Origin: DASWED01 sp036394995
GTDB taxonomy: Bacteria > Actinomycetota > UBA4738 > JACQTL01
Direction: 5' to 3'
DNA: 64,000 nt
Assembly (NCBI GenBank): GCA_036394995.1
Contig: DASWED010000114.1
Span: forward strand, 62,001-126,000
Numbering within the stretch: the stretch's first letter is position 1; each line of letters opens with the position of its first letter. The translations under genes and the position numbers were made by a program. The notes below the pieces were generated by a model. The model searched no databases. It saw nothing but the letters and a program-made list of their open reading frames with translations, and was not told the origin of the DNA. This document shows positions 24,035 through 33,270 of this stretch, piece by piece.

Positions 24035-24261
24035 CGTGACCGGCCCGCATGACGTCGAGATCCACCGCGCCGTCGATTCCGTCCACCCAGGGCGAAGCCC
24101 ATGACCTGCCAGATCAGCCAACGGTCGCCGTCGGGGCGTCGATTCCTGGCGGGGCTGCTCCTGGCGCTGGCCTGGCGCCGGCTGAACCCCCCAATCGTCA
24201 CCCGGTGAGCTGAACAACCCACCCGTCCGCCGTTCGGCCGCGGAGGCCCTGGCGTTCGGCC
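24035..24261. other. Gene-poor spacer
   Basis: This stretch between the lipoprotein gene and the debranching-type gene holds no open frame that I can support. A 35-codon frame starting with ATG at 24101 has no supporting features. The sequence looks less GC-rich at its left end and regains the usual composition near 24200. Confidence 0.4.
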
Positions 24262-24267
24262 TACGAT
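24262..24267 (+). promoter_or_regulatory. TACGAT -10 box, leaderless message
   Basis: The TANNNT box ends eight bases before the ATG at 24276 and no ribosome site lies between, so the debranching-type gene is probably transcribed without a leader. This favours ATG 24276 over the TTG at 24267. Confidence 0.45.
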
Positions 24268-24275
24268 TGGCCGCG

Positions 24276-26414
24276 ATGGCGACGATCAAGCAGCCGGCGG
24301 CGGCGGTGGACATCCGCGACGTGCAGGTCATCAAGCACGGGCGGTCGTTCTTCCTGTGCGACAAGCGGGGGGATGTGCCAGCGGACAACACGGCCGCGCT
24401 CGGGTTGTACCACCACGACACGCGGTTCCTGTCCCGGTTCGAGCTGGCCGTGAACGACATGCGGCCGCTGGTGCTGCACTCCTCTGCGGCCCGCAACTAC
24501 GCCCAGGTGGTCGAGCTCGCGTACCCCATGAAGATGATCGACCCGCAGGGATACGAGCGGAAGGAGAACCTCTCGCTCTCGCGGCAGCGGGTCCTCGGCG
24601 ACACGCTGCTCGAACGGATGAAGGTCGTGAACTTCGGCCGGACCGACCGCGAGCTGACGCTGACTCTCGAGTTCGAAGCGGACTTCCTCGACATCTTCGA
24701 GGTCCGAGGCATGGAACGCGAGCAGCGGGGCCAGGCGCAGCAGCCCAGGGTCGAACGCCACGAGGTGGAGCTGGCCTACCGCGGCCTGGACGGCGTGCAC
24801 CGGGCCACGGTCCTGCGGTTCTCGCCCCAGCCGGACGAGCTGGACGAGGGCCGGGCGGTGTTCCGGTTCACCGTCCCCGCCGGCGGCGAGTCAGAGGTCT
24901 CCATCGAGATCCAGCCGGTCGTCGGCGAACACGTGCCCGTTCGCATGCCGATCCGCGAGGCCCGCGAGACGCTCGAGCGCCAGTACTCGCAGTGGCGTAA
25001 GCGCTGCACCCGGTTCCGGACGTCGAACACGCAGCTGTCGATGTTCCTGGACCGGGCCGTGCTCGATCTGCGGATGCTGCTCTCAGAGGACGACCAGGGC
25101 GCCCAGTACATCGATGCTGGCGTCCCCTGGTTCTCCGCCCTGTTCGGCCGGGACTCCCTGATCACCGCGTATCAGTGCCTCATGGTGAACCCGGACATGG
25201 CGTGGTGGGTGCTCCGGCAGCTCGCCGCTCACCAGGGCCGGGACGAGGACCCGGAGCGGGAGGAGGAGCCCGGCAAGATCCTGCACGAGATGCGGATCGG
25301 CGAGCTGGCCGGAACCGGCGAGATCCCGCACACGCCGTACTTCGGCTCGATCGACTCCACGCCGCTGTGGCTGATGGTGCTGGCGAGCGCGTACTCCTGG
25401 ACCGGCGAACGGGAGTCCCTCGAGGAGATGTGGCCGAACGCGCAGGCCTGCCTGGAGTGGATCGACCGCTTCGGCGACCGCGACGGCGACGGCTACATCG
25501 AGTACGAACGGACCGCGCCGCGGGGCCTCGACAACCAGGGCTGGAAGGACTCCCACGACGCGGTTGTCCACCCGGACGGGACGAAGGCGAAGGGGCCCAT
25601 CGCGCTGGTCGAGGTGCAGGGCTACGTGTACGCGGCGAAGGTTCGAACCGCCGAGCTGGCCCGAGCGCTCGGCGACGACGGCCTGGCCGAACGGTTGGAG
25701 AAGGAGGCCGCGGACCTCAAGGAGCGGTTCAACCGGGACTTCTGGATGGACCGGGAGGGCTACTTCGCGCTGGCCCTCGACGGCGACAAGCACCAGGTCA
25801 CCACCATCACCTCGAACCCCGGCCACGCGCTGTGGACGGCCATCGCCGACGACGACAAGGCGGCGCGGGTGGCCCGCAAGCTGCTGTCGCCGGCCCTGTC
25901 GTCCGGGTACGGCATCCGGACCCTGGCCACGAGACAGAAGCCGTACGACCCCATCGGGTACCACACCGGGAGCGTCTGGCCGCACGACTGCGCCCTCATC
26001 GCCCACGGCCTGAAGCGGTACGGGTTCGACTCCGACGCCATGAAGGTCATCGACCAGGTCTCGGCCGCCGGGGCGTTCTTCCCGCTGGCCCGGTTCCCCG
26101 AGCTGTTCTGCGGGTTCTCCCGTGAGGAGGTCCCCGAGCCGGTGCAGTATCCGGTGGCGTGCCGGCCCCAGGCGTGGGCGGCCGGCGCGCCGCTGCTGAT
26201 GATGCGGTCCTACGGGGGCATCACCGCCGACGCGCCGAACGGCACCCTGTTCATCCACCGGCCGAACCTCCCAGCGTGGCTCGACCAGATCGAGGTGGTG
26301 GGGATGCGGGTGGGGCAGGCCCGGGTGGACCTCACGTTCACCCAGACCGGCGGCGTGACCGCGGTGCAGGTGCCCCGCAAGGAGGGCGACCTGGAGGTCC
26401 TGATCCGCCAGTGA
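24276..26414 (+). CDS. Glycogen-debranching-type amylo-alpha-1,6-glucosidase family protein
   Basis: 712 residues. The N-terminal half (about 15-210) is the beta-sandwich glycogen-debranching N domain (KHGRSFFLCDKRGDVP, LGLYHHDTRFLSRFEL). The C-terminal half (about 240-700) is an alpha/alpha barrel: PWFSALFGRDSLITAYQ, DSTPLWLMVLASAYS, LDNQGWKDSHDAVV and YHTGSVWPHDCALIAHG. Family members hydrolyse alpha-1,6 branch points or related alpha-glucosides in the cytoplasm. Its stop overlaps the GTG of a hydroxy-acid oxidase gene, an unusual partner. The exact substrate is not fixed by sequence. Confidence 0.85.
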   Translation: MATIKQPAAAVDIRDVQVIKHGRSFFLCDKRGDVPADNTAALGLYHHDTRFLSRFELAVNDMRPLVLHSSAARNYAQVVELAYPMKMIDPQGYERKENLSLSRQRVLGDTLLERMKVVNFGRTDRELTLTLEFEADFLDIFEVRGMEREQRGQAQQPRVERHEVELAYRGLDGVHRATVLRFSPQPDELDEGRAVFRFTVPAGGESEVSIEIQPVVGEHVPVRMPIREARETLERQYSQWRKRCTRFRTSNTQLSMFLDRAVLDLRMLLSEDDQGAQYIDAGVPWFSALFGRDSLITAYQCLMVNPDMAWWVLRQLAAHQGRDEDPEREEEPGKILHEMRIGELAGTGEIPHTPYFGSIDSTPLWLMVLASAYSWTGERESLEEMWPNAQACLEWIDRFGDRDGDGYIEYERTAPRGLDNQGWKDSHDAVVHPDGTKAKGPIALVEVQGYVYAAKVRTAELARALGDDGLAERLEKEAADLKERFNRDFWMDREGYFALALDGDKHQVTTITSNPGHALWTAIADDDKAARVARKLLSPALSSGYGIRTLATRQKPYDPIGYHTGSVWPHDCALIAHGLKRYGFDSDAMKVIDQVSAAGAFFPLARFPELFCGFSREEVPEPVQYPVACRPQAWAAGAPLLMMRSYGGITADAPNGTLFIHRPNLPAWLDQIEVVGMRVGQARVDLTFTQTGGVTAVQVPRKEGDLEVLIRQ

Positions 26415-27592
26415 CCGGGTCCCGTCCGACCGTGGGAGTTCCGCCGGAGGGGCCCATCGAGCCTGCCGAGCCAGAGGATACGCGGGCGGTGGGCTCCGCC
26501 GATGACGAACGGCCGGCGCCGGTGTCCATGGACGAGTACGAGGAACGCGCCCGCGAGGCGATCCCGAAGATGGCGTTCGACTACTTCGCCGGCGGGGCCG
26601 GTGAGGAATGGACGCTCGAGGAGAACCGGGCGGCGTTCGGCCGGTGGGTGCTCCGCCCGAGGGTCCTCGTCGACGTCTCGGAGCGGGACACATCCACGAC
26701 CGTGCTCGGCACGCAGGTTCGGTTCCCCGTATTGGTCGCGCCGACCGCGCTGCAGCGCATGGCCGATCGGGAGGGCGAGGTGGCAACGTCACGGGCCTGC
26801 GCGGCCGCCGGGACGATCATGGTGCTGTCGACGATCGCCTCCGCGACCATCGAGGAGGTGGCCGAGGCGGCCCCGGACGCGCCGCGGTGGTTCCAGCTCT
26901 ACGTCCACCGGGATCGCGAGCTCACCGAGCATCTGGTGGAGCGCGCGGTGGCGGCGGGTTACGGGGCGCTCATGATCACCGGGGACACGCCCGTGCTGGG
27001 CCGCCGGGATCGGGACTCGCGGAACCGGTTCGCCACGCCCTCCGGCGTCGGGCTGTCGAACGTGGGTGCCCGGTTCCTCCCGGAGGTCGGGGAGGGGGAG
27101 TCCGGCCTGTTCGCGTACGTGAAGTCCCAGCAGGACCCGTCGGTGAACTGGGACGACATCGCCTGGCTGCGGTCCCTGTGCGACCTGCCCATCGTGCTGA
27201 AGGGGATCGTGACCGCGGAGGACGCCTTGCTGGCCGCCGACGCCGGCATCGACGCGGTGGTGGTGTCGAACCACGGGGGGCGGCAGCTGGACGGGACCAT
27301 CGCCACGCTCGACGCGCTCCCGGAGGTGGTGGAGGCGGTCGGCGACCGGTGCGAGGTGTACCTGGATGGCGGCGTCCGGCGGGGCCCGGACGTGCTGAAG
27401 GCGATGGCCCTCGGGGCCCGAGCGGTGCTCGTGGGGCGACCGGTGCTGTGGGGCCTTGCCGTCGGCGGCGAGGAGGGCGCGCGCCACGTCCTGCACCTGC
27501 TGGAGACGGACTTCGACGTGGCCATGGCCATCGCGGGCTGTCGAACGATCGGTGACATCGGCCCGGCCCTGGTCCGCCCCGCCCCGCGGTAG
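26411..27592 (+). CDS. FMN-dependent alpha-hydroxy-acid oxidase/dehydrogenase
   Basis: 393 residues, a TIM barrel of the FMN_dh family. Visible family residues include the N-terminal FDYFAGGAGEEWT, FQLYVHRDRE, DTPVLGRRDRDSRN, the active-site lysine in IVLKGIVTAEDA and the proton-accepting histidine in VVSNHGGRQLDG, followed by YLDGGVRRGPDVLKA. It oxidises a 2-hydroxy acid such as lactate or glycolate. About 35 residues of acidic Pro-rich leader precede the domain. The GTG start overlaps the stop of the debranching gene (GTGA), so the two are translationally coupled. Confidence 0.85.
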   Translation: MTGSRPTVGVPPEGPIEPAEPEDTRAVGSADDERPAPVSMDEYEERAREAIPKMAFDYFAGGAGEEWTLEENRAAFGRWVLRPRVLVDVSERDTSTTVLGTQVRFPVLVAPTALQRMADREGEVATSRACAAAGTIMVLSTIASATIEEVAEAAPDAPRWFQLYVHRDRELTEHLVERAVAAGYGALMITGDTPVLGRRDRDSRNRFATPSGVGLSNVGARFLPEVGEGESGLFAYVKSQQDPSVNWDDIAWLRSLCDLPIVLKGIVTAEDALLAADAGIDAVVVSNHGGRQLDGTIATLDALPEVVEAVGDRCEVYLDGGVRRGPDVLKAMALGARAVLVGRPVLWGLAVGGEEGARHVLHLLETDFDVAMAIAGCRTIGDIGPALVRPAPR

Positions 27593-27644
27593 CGCTCCGG
27601 ATCCGGCTCCCGCAATCGGGGCGCTCGGCGGAGATGATGACGCC

Positions 27645-30302
27645 ATGGGAATCGACTCCCCCCCGACCACGGGATCGGAACCCGTCGGGCAGCAGTCGCG
27701 ACTCCAGGGATTCTGGGCCGTCGACGGGCCGGAGGTGCTTCGACTCATCGGAACCACGGAGTCCGGCCTCTCCTCCGGGGAGGTGGAGGACCGTCGCGCG
27801 CGATTCGGCCCGAACCGGCTGGCCCCGCCGCGGAGAGGAGGCTGGGTTGCGGCCCTGGGCAAGCAGTTCACCGACCCCATCGTCCTGATCCTGCTCGGGG
27901 CATGTGGGCTCTCCATCGTGCTCCGCGATGTGATCGACGCCGGGATCATCCTCGCGATCGTCGTGCTCAGCGGGCTCCTGGGGTTCTGGCAGGAACACCG
28001 GGCCGCGATCGCGGTCCAACGGCTGCTCGAGCTCGTGCGGGTCCACGCGGACGTCCGTCGCGACGGCACCGACGTGGACATCCCGCTCGAGGAGGTGGTC
28101 CCCGGCGACATCCTCCTGTTGAACGCCGGTGACGTGGTCCCGTGCGACTCCCGCCTGCTGCAGGCCACCGATCTGCAGGTGGACGAGGCCGCCCTGACCG
28201 GGGAGACGTTCCCTCGTCACAAGCACCCCGATCCCGCCCCGGCGGACGCGCCGCTGGCGGACCGGCACAGCGCGCTGTTCCTCGGCTCCCACGTCGTGAG
28301 CGGCCGGGGCGAGGCGGTGGCGGTGGCGACGGGACCCCGGACGGAGCTCGGGCGGCTGTCTCGCCGCCTCGAGGAGCCACCGCCGATCTCTGGGTTCGAG
28401 CACGGGATCCGCCGATTCGGGGTCCTGCTCGCCAGGGTGACGGCCGTGCTGGCCCTCGCGATCCTGGCGGTCAACGTCGCATTGCAGCGTCCGTTCGCGG
28501 ACTCCCTGCTGTTCTCCGTCGCCCTGGCCGTGGGTCTGACCCCTCAGATGCTGCCGGCCATCGTGACCGTCAGCCTCTCCACGGGCGCCCGCCGCATGGC
28601 GCGGAAGCGCGTGATCGTTCGCCGCCTCGATGCCATCGAGGACTTCGGTGCGATGGACGTGCTGTGCACCGACAAGACGGGAACCCTCACGGAAGGCGCG
28701 ATCAGCCTCGATGCCGGCTTGGACGCCTCCGGGAACGAGAGCGACACGGTCCTCTCCCTGGCCGCGTTGAATGCCGGGCTGCAGACCGGCTTCACCAACC
28801 CCATCGACACGGCCATCCTGGCGCGCTGCCCGGCCGATCCGCGCTACCGGGCGGTGGGCGAGCTGCCCTTCGACTTCATACGGAAACGCCTGAGCGTGCT
28901 CGTCACGGGACCCGAGGGCCGGGTGCTGATCACCAAGGGGGCGTTCGACTCCGTGCTCGGGGCCTGCACGGCCGTGCTGCACCCGGAGGGCCCCGTCGCC
29001 CTCGACGAGGTGCGGACCGAGCTCGAACAGCGCTTCCGGGAGATGTGCGACGCCGGCTACCGCGTCCTGGCGGTCGCTCGGCGCCCTTTCGACGAGGACA
29101 TCAACCTCACCGGCGCGGACGAGCGGGAGCTGACGTTCGTGGGATTTCTCGCGTTCGCCGATCCGCCGAAGCAGGGCGCCGAGCGCGAGCTCAGCGAGCT
29201 CCGCGAGCTCGGCATCAGCGTCAGGATGATCACGGGCGACAACCGGTACGCCGCGGCCCATATCGCCGCCGCCGTGGGGTTCGACAACACGCAGGTCCTC
29301 ACCGGCACCGACATCGCCGCCATGGACGACCACCGGCTGGTCCGGGCCGCCGCCGAGACGGAGGTCTTCGCGGAGGTCGAGCCCATCCACAAGGAGCGGG
29401 TCCTGCACGCCCTGCGGACGGGGGGCGCCGTGGTCGGGTATCTGGGAGACGGGATCAACGACGCCGGCGCGCTGCACATCGCGGACGTGGGGATATCGGT
29501 CGACACCGCGGTCGACGTCGCCAAGAGCGCGGCGGCCATCGTGCTGCTGGACAAGGACCTCGCCGTGCTCACCGACGGGGTCCGCCTGGGCCGTCAGACC
29601 TTCGCCAACACCATCAAGTACGTGTTCACCACGGTGAGCGCCAACTTCGGGAACATGGCCAGCATGGCCGCCGCGTCGGCCTTCCTCCCGTTCCTGCCCC
29701 TGCTGCCCCGCCAGATCCTGCTGCTGAACTTCCTCTCGGACATCCCCAGCACCACCATCGCGGCGGATCATGTCGACCCCGAGCAGCTGCAGCGCCCCGG
29801 GCGCTGGGACATCCGTTTCATCCGGGACTTCATGATCGCGTTCGGGCTCCTCAGCTCGGCCTTCGATCTGCTCACGTTCGCCGTGCTGCTCCGCGTGTTC
29901 CACGCCGGGCCGGCGCTGTTCCGATCGGGATGGTTCGTGGGCTCGACCCTGACCGAGCTCGCCGTGTTGCTCGTCCTGCGCACGCGCCGCCCCGCGCTTC
30001 GCAGCCGGCCGGGCACCGGTCTGCTCGTCACCTCGGTGGTCGTGGCGGCCGTCACGGTCAGCCTCCCCTTCATCCCGTTCCTCTCGGACCCGCTCGCGTT
30101 CGTGCCGCTCTCGGCCAAGGTGCTCGCATGGCTGGCCCTCATCACGCTCGGCTACATCGCCTCGGCCGAGCTCATCAAGCGGAGGTTCTACGCCGCGATG
30201 GAGCGACCCCGTCCCGAGGTCCAGCGGCACGACCGGGGAAGGCGACACCTCGGTGGGGCCATTCGAGAGCACGGAGGCATGGACGCGCACGGGCGCCTGT
30301 AG
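27645..30302 (+). CDS. P-type ATPase, magnesium-translocating (MgtA/B) type
   Basis: 885 residues. The cation ATPase N domain (VLRLIGTTESGLSSGEVEDR), the actuator loop with ALTGE, the phosphorylation site DKTGTLTEG, KGAFD for the nucleotide domain, and the hinge GDGINDAGAL are present. The membrane part has about ten helices. The M4 motif is SVALAVGLTPQMLPAIVTV, where GLTPQMLP is the MgtA/MgtB signature rather than the calcium PEGLP. It should import Mg2+ with ATP. The C-terminal 35 residues are basic and soluble. Only 52 bases separate it from the previous gene, so there is no room for an Mg-sensing leader like that of enteric mgtA. Confidence 0.85.
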   Translation: MGIDSPPTTGSEPVGQQSRLQGFWAVDGPEVLRLIGTTESGLSSGEVEDRRARFGPNRLAPPRRGGWVAALGKQFTDPIVLILLGACGLSIVLRDVIDAGIILAIVVLSGLLGFWQEHRAAIAVQRLLELVRVHADVRRDGTDVDIPLEEVVPGDILLLNAGDVVPCDSRLLQATDLQVDEAALTGETFPRHKHPDPAPADAPLADRHSALFLGSHVVSGRGEAVAVATGPRTELGRLSRRLEEPPPISGFEHGIRRFGVLLARVTAVLALAILAVNVALQRPFADSLLFSVALAVGLTPQMLPAIVTVSLSTGARRMARKRVIVRRLDAIEDFGAMDVLCTDKTGTLTEGAISLDAGLDASGNESDTVLSLAALNAGLQTGFTNPIDTAILARCPADPRYRAVGELPFDFIRKRLSVLVTGPEGRVLITKGAFDSVLGACTAVLHPEGPVALDEVRTELEQRFREMCDAGYRVLAVARRPFDEDINLTGADERELTFVGFLAFADPPKQGAERELSELRELGISVRMITGDNRYAAAHIAAAVGFDNTQVLTGTDIAAMDDHRLVRAAAETEVFAEVEPIHKERVLHALRTGGAVVGYLGDGINDAGALHIADVGISVDTAVDVAKSAAAIVLLDKDLAVLTDGVRLGRQTFANTIKYVFTTVSANFGNMASMAAASAFLPFLPLLPRQILLLNFLSDIPSTTIAADHVDPEQLQRPGRWDIRFIRDFMIAFGLLSSAFDLLTFAVLLRVFHAGPALFRSGWFVGSTLTELAVLLVLRTRRPALRSRPGTGLLVTSVVVAAVTVSLPFIPFLSDPLAFVPLSAKVLAWLALITLGYIASAELIKRRFYAAMERPRPEVQRHDRGRRHLGGAIREHGGMDAHGRL

Positions 30303-30305
30303 GCT
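30300..30305 (+). promoter_or_regulatory. TAGGCT -10 box, leaderless acyl-CoA dehydrogenase message
   Basis: The box overlaps the end of the P-type ATPase gene and ends nine bases before ATG 30315. No ribosome site is visible, so an independent leaderless transcript is likely. Confidence 0.45.
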
Positions 30306-30314
30306 CGTGGCCGA

Positions 30315-31469
30315 ATGGACTTCGAGCTGACATCCGAGCAGGAGATGGTCAGGCAGACCGCGCGGGAGTTCGCGGAGCGGGAGATCGCGCCGTCCTCGCG
30401 GGAGTGGGACCGGACCGAGCGGATGGACCCGGCGATCGTGGGGAGGCTCGCGGAGGTGGGGTTCCTGGGCGGGCCCATCCCCGAGGAGTACGGCGGGATG
30501 GGGCTCGACAACCTGTCGTACTGCCTGATCGTCGAGGAGATCGGGAAGGCCGACTCCAGCGTCCGCGGGCTGATCTCGGTGAACGTGGGGCTGGTCGCCA
30601 AGACCGTACTGAAGTGGGGGACCGAGGAGCAGAAACGGGAGTGGCTTCCCCGGCTGTGCAATGGCGAACCCCTCGGCTGCTTCGCGCTCACGGAGCCGGG
30701 GACGGGGTCTGACGCGGGATCGCTGGAGACGAAGGCCGAACGGGACGGCTCGGCGTGGCGGATCTCGGGGTCGAAGATGTTCATCACGCAGGGGACATGG
30801 GCGGGGCTCGCCCTGGTGTTCGCTCGGACCGGTCCGGAGCCGGGCGCTCGGGGGGTCACGTGCTTCCTGGTCCCCACCGACTCGAACGGGTTCGCCGCGT
30901 CGCGGATCGAGGGCAAGCTCGGGCTGCGGGCGCAGGACACCGCGGAGATCCATCTCGACGGCGTTGCGGTCCCCGACTCGAACCGTCTCGGCGAGGTGGG
31001 CGAGGGGATGAAGGTGGCCATGTCGGCGCTCGACAACGGACGGATGTCGCTGGCCTCGGGGTGCGTGGGGATCGCCCAGGGGTGCCTCGACGCCAGCGTG
31101 GCCTACGCGAAGGAGCGCCTCCAGTTCGGCCGGCCCATCGCCCGGTTCCAGCTGGTCCAGGAGCTGATCGCGGACATGGCCGTCGAGGTGGAGGCGGCGC
31201 GCCTGCTGACGTGGCGGGTGGCGGCGATGGCCGACCGCGGCCAGCAGCACCGGCTGGAGTCGTCCATGGCGAAGTACTTCGCGAGCGAGGTCGCGGTCCG
31301 GGCGGCGAACGCCGCCGTCCAGGTCCACGGCGGATACGGCTACATCGACGAGTACCCCGTGGGGAAGTACCTGCGGGACGCTCGGGTGACCACGCTGTAC
31401 GAGGGCACCAGCCAGATCCAGAAGCTGATCATCGGCCGGGCCCTCACCGCCGAGAACGCGTTCGCCTAG
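30315..31469 (+). CDS. Acyl-CoA dehydrogenase
   Basis: 384 residues, the normal length. The alpha N domain (MDFELTSEQEMVRQTAREFAE), the central beta domain with CFALTEPGTGSDAGS and WRISGSKMFITQG, and the C domain with QVHGGYGYIDEYP and LYEGTSQIQK are intact; the glutamate in YEGTSQIQ is the catalytic base. FAD-dependent, it makes trans-2-enoyl-CoA from acyl-CoA in fatty-acid or branched-chain degradation. Chain-length preference cannot be read. It stands alone without other beta-oxidation genes nearby. Confidence 0.9.
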   Translation: MDFELTSEQEMVRQTAREFAEREIAPSSREWDRTERMDPAIVGRLAEVGFLGGPIPEEYGGMGLDNLSYCLIVEEIGKADSSVRGLISVNVGLVAKTVLKWGTEEQKREWLPRLCNGEPLGCFALTEPGTGSDAGSLETKAERDGSAWRISGSKMFITQGTWAGLALVFARTGPEPGARGVTCFLVPTDSNGFAASRIEGKLGLRAQDTAEIHLDGVAVPDSNRLGEVGEGMKVAMSALDNGRMSLASGCVGIAQGCLDASVAYAKERLQFGRPIARFQLVQELIADMAVEVEAARLLTWRVAAMADRGQQHRLESSMAKYFASEVAVRAANAAVQVHGGYGYIDEYPVGKYLRDARVTTLYEGTSQIQKLIIGRALTAENAFA

Positions 31470-31513
31470 CCCGGGGAGCCGCCCGGCCGCCGGGTGCACT
31501 TTGGACGCGCGTG

Positions 31514-31519
31514 TACCAT
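31514..31519 (+). promoter_or_regulatory. TACCAT -10 box before the PHP gene
   Basis: The box ends ten bases before ATG 31530 and overlaps a more upstream ATG at 31518. If it is the -10 element, translation starts at 31530, which also matches the usual PHP N-terminus. Confidence 0.4.
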
Positions 31520-31529
31520 GGCGCGCCGC

Positions 31530-32366
31530 ATGCCTGGGATCGACCTCCACGCCCACTCCAGCCGCTCCGACGGGACGTTCACGCCCACGGAGCTCGTTCG
31601 CCTGGCCGGGGAGGTCGGCCTGTCGACGGTCGCCCTGACCGACCACGACACCACCGACGGGCTGGAGGAGGCCGCCGACGTCGCGGGGGATCTCGGCCTG
31701 GAGCTCGTCCCGGGCGTCGAGTTCTCGGCGACGTACGAGGGATCGAGCATCCACGTCCTGGGGTACTGGGTGGACCCGGGCCATCCGGAGTTCGCCGAAG
31801 AGCTCCACCGCCTCCGGGACGACCGGTTCTCACGCGGCGAGAAGATGGTCGAGAAGCTCCAGGCGCTGGGGTACCCGATCACGTTCGAACGGGTCCGGGA
31901 GATCTCCGGCGGCGGGAACATCGTGCGGCCGCACATCGCCCGAGCGCTGGTGGAGGCCGGCGTGGTCCCGACGGAGAAGGACGCCTTCACCGAGGAGCTC
32001 ATCGCCGACGGTGGTCGGGCGGACGTCCAGAAGCACGCCCTCCACCCGCTGGACGCCCTGGCCCTGATCACGCGCGCCGGGGGGGTGTGCGTCCTGGCCC
32101 ATCCCGGGATGTGGGCGGGCCAGCGGTCGGTCCCGCTCGAGCTCATCCAGTCCATGGTCGAGGGGGGCATGGCCGGACTGGAGGCCGATCACCCGGACCA
32201 CACGCCCGAGCATCGGGCGTACTACCGCGAGCTGGCCGGGCGGCTCGGCGTGGTGGCCACCGGGGCCTCCGACTTCCACGGCAGGCCCGGCGAGCCAGTC
32301 ACGCTCGGCACCGTCACCACCGAACCCGAGGCGTACGCGCGCCTGAGGTCCCGCGCCGGCCGGTAG
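31530..32366 (+). CDS. PHP-domain metal-dependent phosphoesterase
   Basis: 278 residues. The motifs of the trinuclear metal site are in order: GIDLHAHSSRSDGTF (DxHxHSxxSDG), ALTDHDTTDGL, VPGVEFSATY, VCVLAHPGM and TGASDFHG. Stand-alone PHP proteins of this kind (YciV/RnaAM-like) act on phosphoesters, such as histidinol phosphate, nucleoside 3',5'-bisphosphate or RNA 5' ends. The start at ATG 31530 gives the standard MPGIDLH N-terminus. Confidence 0.85.
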   Translation: MPGIDLHAHSSRSDGTFTPTELVRLAGEVGLSTVALTDHDTTDGLEEAADVAGDLGLELVPGVEFSATYEGSSIHVLGYWVDPGHPEFAEELHRLRDDRFSRGEKMVEKLQALGYPITFERVREISGGGNIVRPHIARALVEAGVVPTEKDAFTEELIADGGRADVQKHALHPLDALALITRAGGVCVLAHPGMWAGQRSVPLELIQSMVEGGMAGLEADHPDHTPEHRAYYRELAGRLGVVATGASDFHGRPGEPVTLGTVTTEPEAYARLRSRAGR

Positions 32367-32432
32367 CCCGCTCGCCGGACGGTAACCCTCGCCGGACCGA
32401 AAGTGCCCGCCGGACCGCCCCACGCCCGCCCG

Positions 32433-32438
32433 TAGAAT
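32433..32438 (+). promoter_or_regulatory. TAGAAT -10 box, leaderless HAD message
   Basis: A near-consensus -10 element ends eight bases before GTG 32447 and no ribosome site is present. It supports this GTG as the true start. Confidence 0.5.
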
Positions 32439-32446
32439 CCGGCGTC

Positions 32447-33121
32447 GTGGGCATCCAGTGGGTGTTCCTCGACATCGGCGGTCCCGTCTACTCCGACGAG
32501 CCGTACCGCCGGGCCATCCGTACGGCCCTCCGCGAGCTCGGGGCGACGTTCGCCGACGAGGAGTACGAGGCCGAATACGAGGCGTGCCGCCGGGACCAGC
32601 GCGGCTCGTTCAAGCGCCGGCTGACACGGACCTTCCTCGGGTCCGACGCCGACGTCCGCGAGGTCACCCGCCGCGCCTCGCGGCACTGGCAGTACGGCGC
32701 CGACGACCTGTACCCGGACGTTCGTCCCGCGCTGGAGGAGCTCGGACGCTCCTACCGGCTCGGGGTGCTCGCCAACCAGCAGTCCACGATCCGGGCCGCG
32801 CTGGAGCGCGACGGCCTGGCCCGGTACTTCGACGCGTGGGCCGTCAGCGCGGACCTCGGCTTGGAGAAGCCGGACCCCGCGATCTTCGCCCACGCCCTCG
32901 AGGTCAGCGGGGCGAAGGCCGAACACAGCGCGATGGCCGGCGACCGCCTCGACTACGACATCGAACCCGCCAGGGCCACGGGCATGCGCACCGTCTGGAT
33001 TCTCCGCGGCGAGGCCCCGCAGCACCCCACCGCCGAACAGCTCGCGGTCCCCGACGCCGCCATCACCACACTGGCCGATCTCCCCGCGGCGCTGGCCCGG
33101 CTGGACGGGCGATCACCGTAG
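32447..33121 (+). CDS. HAD-superfamily hydrolase
   Basis: 224 residues. Motif I is FLDIGGPVY, with the nucleophile aspartate and the GG variant found in many HAD-IA proteins, in which the usual second aspartate is replaced by glycine. Motif II is GVLANQQST, motif III lysine lies in LEKPDPAIF, and motif IV is AGDRLDYDIEPARATG. The cap is helical. Without the second motif I aspartate a phosphatase role is less certain; dehalogenase or other hydrolase activity is possible. GTG start supported by a -10 box. Confidence 0.8.
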   Translation: MGIQWVFLDIGGPVYSDEPYRRAIRTALRELGATFADEEYEAEYEACRRDQRGSFKRRLTRTFLGSDADVREVTRRASRHWQYGADDLYPDVRPALEELGRSYRLGVLANQQSTIRAALERDGLARYFDAWAVSADLGLEKPDPAIFAHALEVSGAKAEHSAMAGDRLDYDIEPARATGMRTVWILRGEAPQHPTAEQLAVPDAAITTLADLPAALARLDGRSP

Positions 33122-33270
33122 CGTCCCGCCCGACGTGTGGTGCTCGCCGGCCTGGATGTCCTGTCCGACCTTGGAAAAGCCCGTCGCCGAACGAGTTGTT
33201 CCGCCACGGCAGTTCCAATCTGCTCCTCGGGCGGGAGCCGGTGCCAAGATTGCTCGTTGAGGGAGGTTCG

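Noticed and set aside
27593..27644. Mg-sensing leader (M-box) before the MgtA-like gene
   Set aside because: Only 52 bases separate the genes and no M-box structure is seen; the gene appears to be read from the upstream operon or a short promoter.
26976..31808. A 1,610-residue minus-strand frame over the P-type ATPase and acyl-CoA dehydrogenase
   Set aside because: The length comes from the GC-rich third positions of the plus-strand genes; the product is low-complexity and lacks motifs.
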